Source: Symbiodinium kawagutii (taxonomy: Eukaryota; Sar; Dinophyceae; Suessiales; Symbiodiniaceae). From it: a stretch of DNA of 64,000 bases. The DNA lies in the NCBI GenBank assembly GCA_009767595.1, contig VSDK01008638.1, positions 44,799 through 108,798 on the forward strand, given 5' to 3'. A program made the position numbers and the translations under genes. The notes beneath the pieces were generated by a model that worked only from the letters and a program-made list of their open reading frames with translations, made no database searches and was not told the origin of the DNA. Numbering within the stretch: the stretch's first letter is position 1; the number at the start of each line of letters is the position of its first letter. Shown in pieces: positions 62,917-64,000 of the stretch.

Positions 62917-63520
62917 GTGATGGGATTTCGATGGATTTCGGACTTCGTTTTCTACATGGAAATACATGTTACACATCTACATTTATATGTATACATGGTA
63001 CCTGGGGCTTTGCTTTTTTCTGGGTTGGAATCTAAAAACTCTTTGTGCGTAAACCTCAAACAGACCTGTGTTTTTCTTGAAAAAACTGTTTTTTTTACAT
63101 GCCCCAAAATAGCTTGGCTTTAGAGGGTTTGTAATGGTTTGAAAGAGATTTCAACATTCCAAACCTCAACGAATGCTGGATGTTTTAGATGATTTCGTTC
63201 TGGAGGAAAGATGAAAAATGCATGGTAACTATATGTTCTTATCAGTTGTTTATTCTGTGCGTCCAATTATGGATCCACCTGGTTTTGATTGTACAATATG
63301 TGTGTTTCATTTTTCATTTGGGTCCATTCATCTTCGCCGGATGACCTAGTGCCCAAAGAGCTAATGCGCAAGCAACCAATAGCAACCACAAAGCTGATCA
63401 ACACGGAGGCCCCAGTTGAAAGTACCAATGGGTGAGCAACTCCAAGCTGGGATTCAATATGTTTGCTTAGATCATAGAAAGATAGCTTCTCCAAGCATCA
63501 TCCATTACAAACTAGTTATA
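62917..63520. other. Unassigned stretch; a minus-strand frame with a membrane segment
   Basis: 63267-63494 minus encodes 75 residues with VLISFVVAIGCLRI as a possible membrane helix. The plus strand is open over the same part (PDDLVPKELMRKQPIATT). Neither has clear splice support. Confidence 0.3.
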
Positions 63521-63693
63521 GTTGAAATATTACATACCCCGTGGCCCTGGTATATGTACAGTATATCCTTACCACATTGAGCTATGCATTCGTCGTGTAC
63601 AATACATGTAGACCAACCCAACTATGTACATAACACGTCAGTCCCATCACCCAGCACCAAACGGTCAGGGTCTGAAGACTTCACTCGTGTTAT

Positions 63694-63706
63694 ATTTTGG
63701 CTCAAG
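63694..63706 (+). other. Relic of the dinoflagellate spliced leader (13-base match)
   Basis: ATTTTGGCTCAAG equals the last 13 bases of the conserved 22-base dinoflagellate spliced leader. It is followed by TAAAAAG. The 5' nine bases do not match. It lies 158 bases before the ATG at 63864. Confidence 0.5.
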
Positions 63707-63863
63707 TAAAAAGAACAGGGCTGCCGCAGCGGTGCTACACCCCGAACGGTCCCCCTGTTTAATTGGTTATCAGCCGTATTGTTTCTTACGGTTTGATCAT
63801 CTTTTTGGGCAACAGTCGTAGCACCGGTTTGCCCCTCAATTCGCCGCTCTTGCCGTAGCGTGC

Positions 63864-64000
63864 ATGAGCGATCGCCCCTCGGCTCCGGACGCTGCCCTCG
63901 GCGCGTCTCCAGAAACACCTGCCGTGCCAGTGTCAGCCGACCATCCAGCCACTGAGGTCAAGGAGGAAGTCGCAGCCGGGCACGAATCCGTCGGTGCCCC
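63864..64000 (+). CDS. Start of an open frame leaving the window (possible retroelement polyprotein)
   Basis: ATG AGC GAT CGC CCC starts 45 open codons to the window end: MSDRPSAPDAALGASPET, then VPVSADHPATEVKEEVAA. It is rich in Ala, Pro and Glu with GC-rich third positions, quite unlike the DNA before it. Disordered Ala/Pro-rich N-termini are common in retroelement gag proteins here (ORF3a has one), but a host gene is equally possible. Confidence 0.5.
   Translation, partial: MSDRPSAPDAALGASPETPAVPVSADHPATEVKEEVAAGHESVGA

Overview
The window looks like nuclear DNA of a dinoflagellate, probably a Symbiodiniaceae-like alga. The evidence is very low gene density, short exons split by introns of 0.1 to 15 kb, a mix of GT, GC and GA intron donors with AG|G boundaries, dozens of private tandem repeats, a retroelement that carries a cytosine methyltransferase, and a 13-base match to the 3' end of the dinoflagellate spliced leader. 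Two runs of N (5576-5762 and 51529-51547) are assembly gaps.

Layout: 2-1669 is the 3' part of a zinc-finger ORF, probably from a retroelement. From 2.6 to 14.3 kb there are minisatellites with scattered exon-like pieces (4.6, 7.5, 8.5, 8.8, 9.1, 11.3 kb), ending in a 5 kb AT-rich degenerate decamer field. From about 14.4 to at least 62.9 kb the plus strand carries one very large spliced gene for a calpain-like cysteine protease. Its catalytic Cys (32.8 kb), His (40.1 kb) and Asn (43.0 kb) lie in separate exons, and reading phases agree across many of the junctions.

The 14.9 kb intron between the oxyanion-Gln exon (17.9 kb) and the Cys exon (32.8 kb) holds two tandem copies of a roughly 2.1 kb composite module made of stacked simple repeats. 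Copy 1 is interrupted by a 7.9 kb tyrosine-recombinase retrotransposon (22336-30246) with split direct repeats. This element encodes a small ORF, a tyrosine recombinase, and a region with a C5-DNA methyltransferase, reverse transcriptase and RNase H, now broken by three one-base frame shifts.

Other introns carry a 3.9 kb GATTAGATA field (35-38.9 kb), a 338 bp dimeric satellite (41.2-42.7 kb), a minus-strand Ty1/copia remnant with LTR-like ends (48.9-51.7 kb), a 63 bp SINE-like insertion with a perfect 15 bp target duplication (54.1 kb) and a 4,041 bp 9-mer array (57.7-61.7 kb). A new open frame starts at 63864 and leaves the window.

Nothing was searched or computed by program. Exon calls rest on family motifs, open frames, splice signals and phase agreement read by eye.
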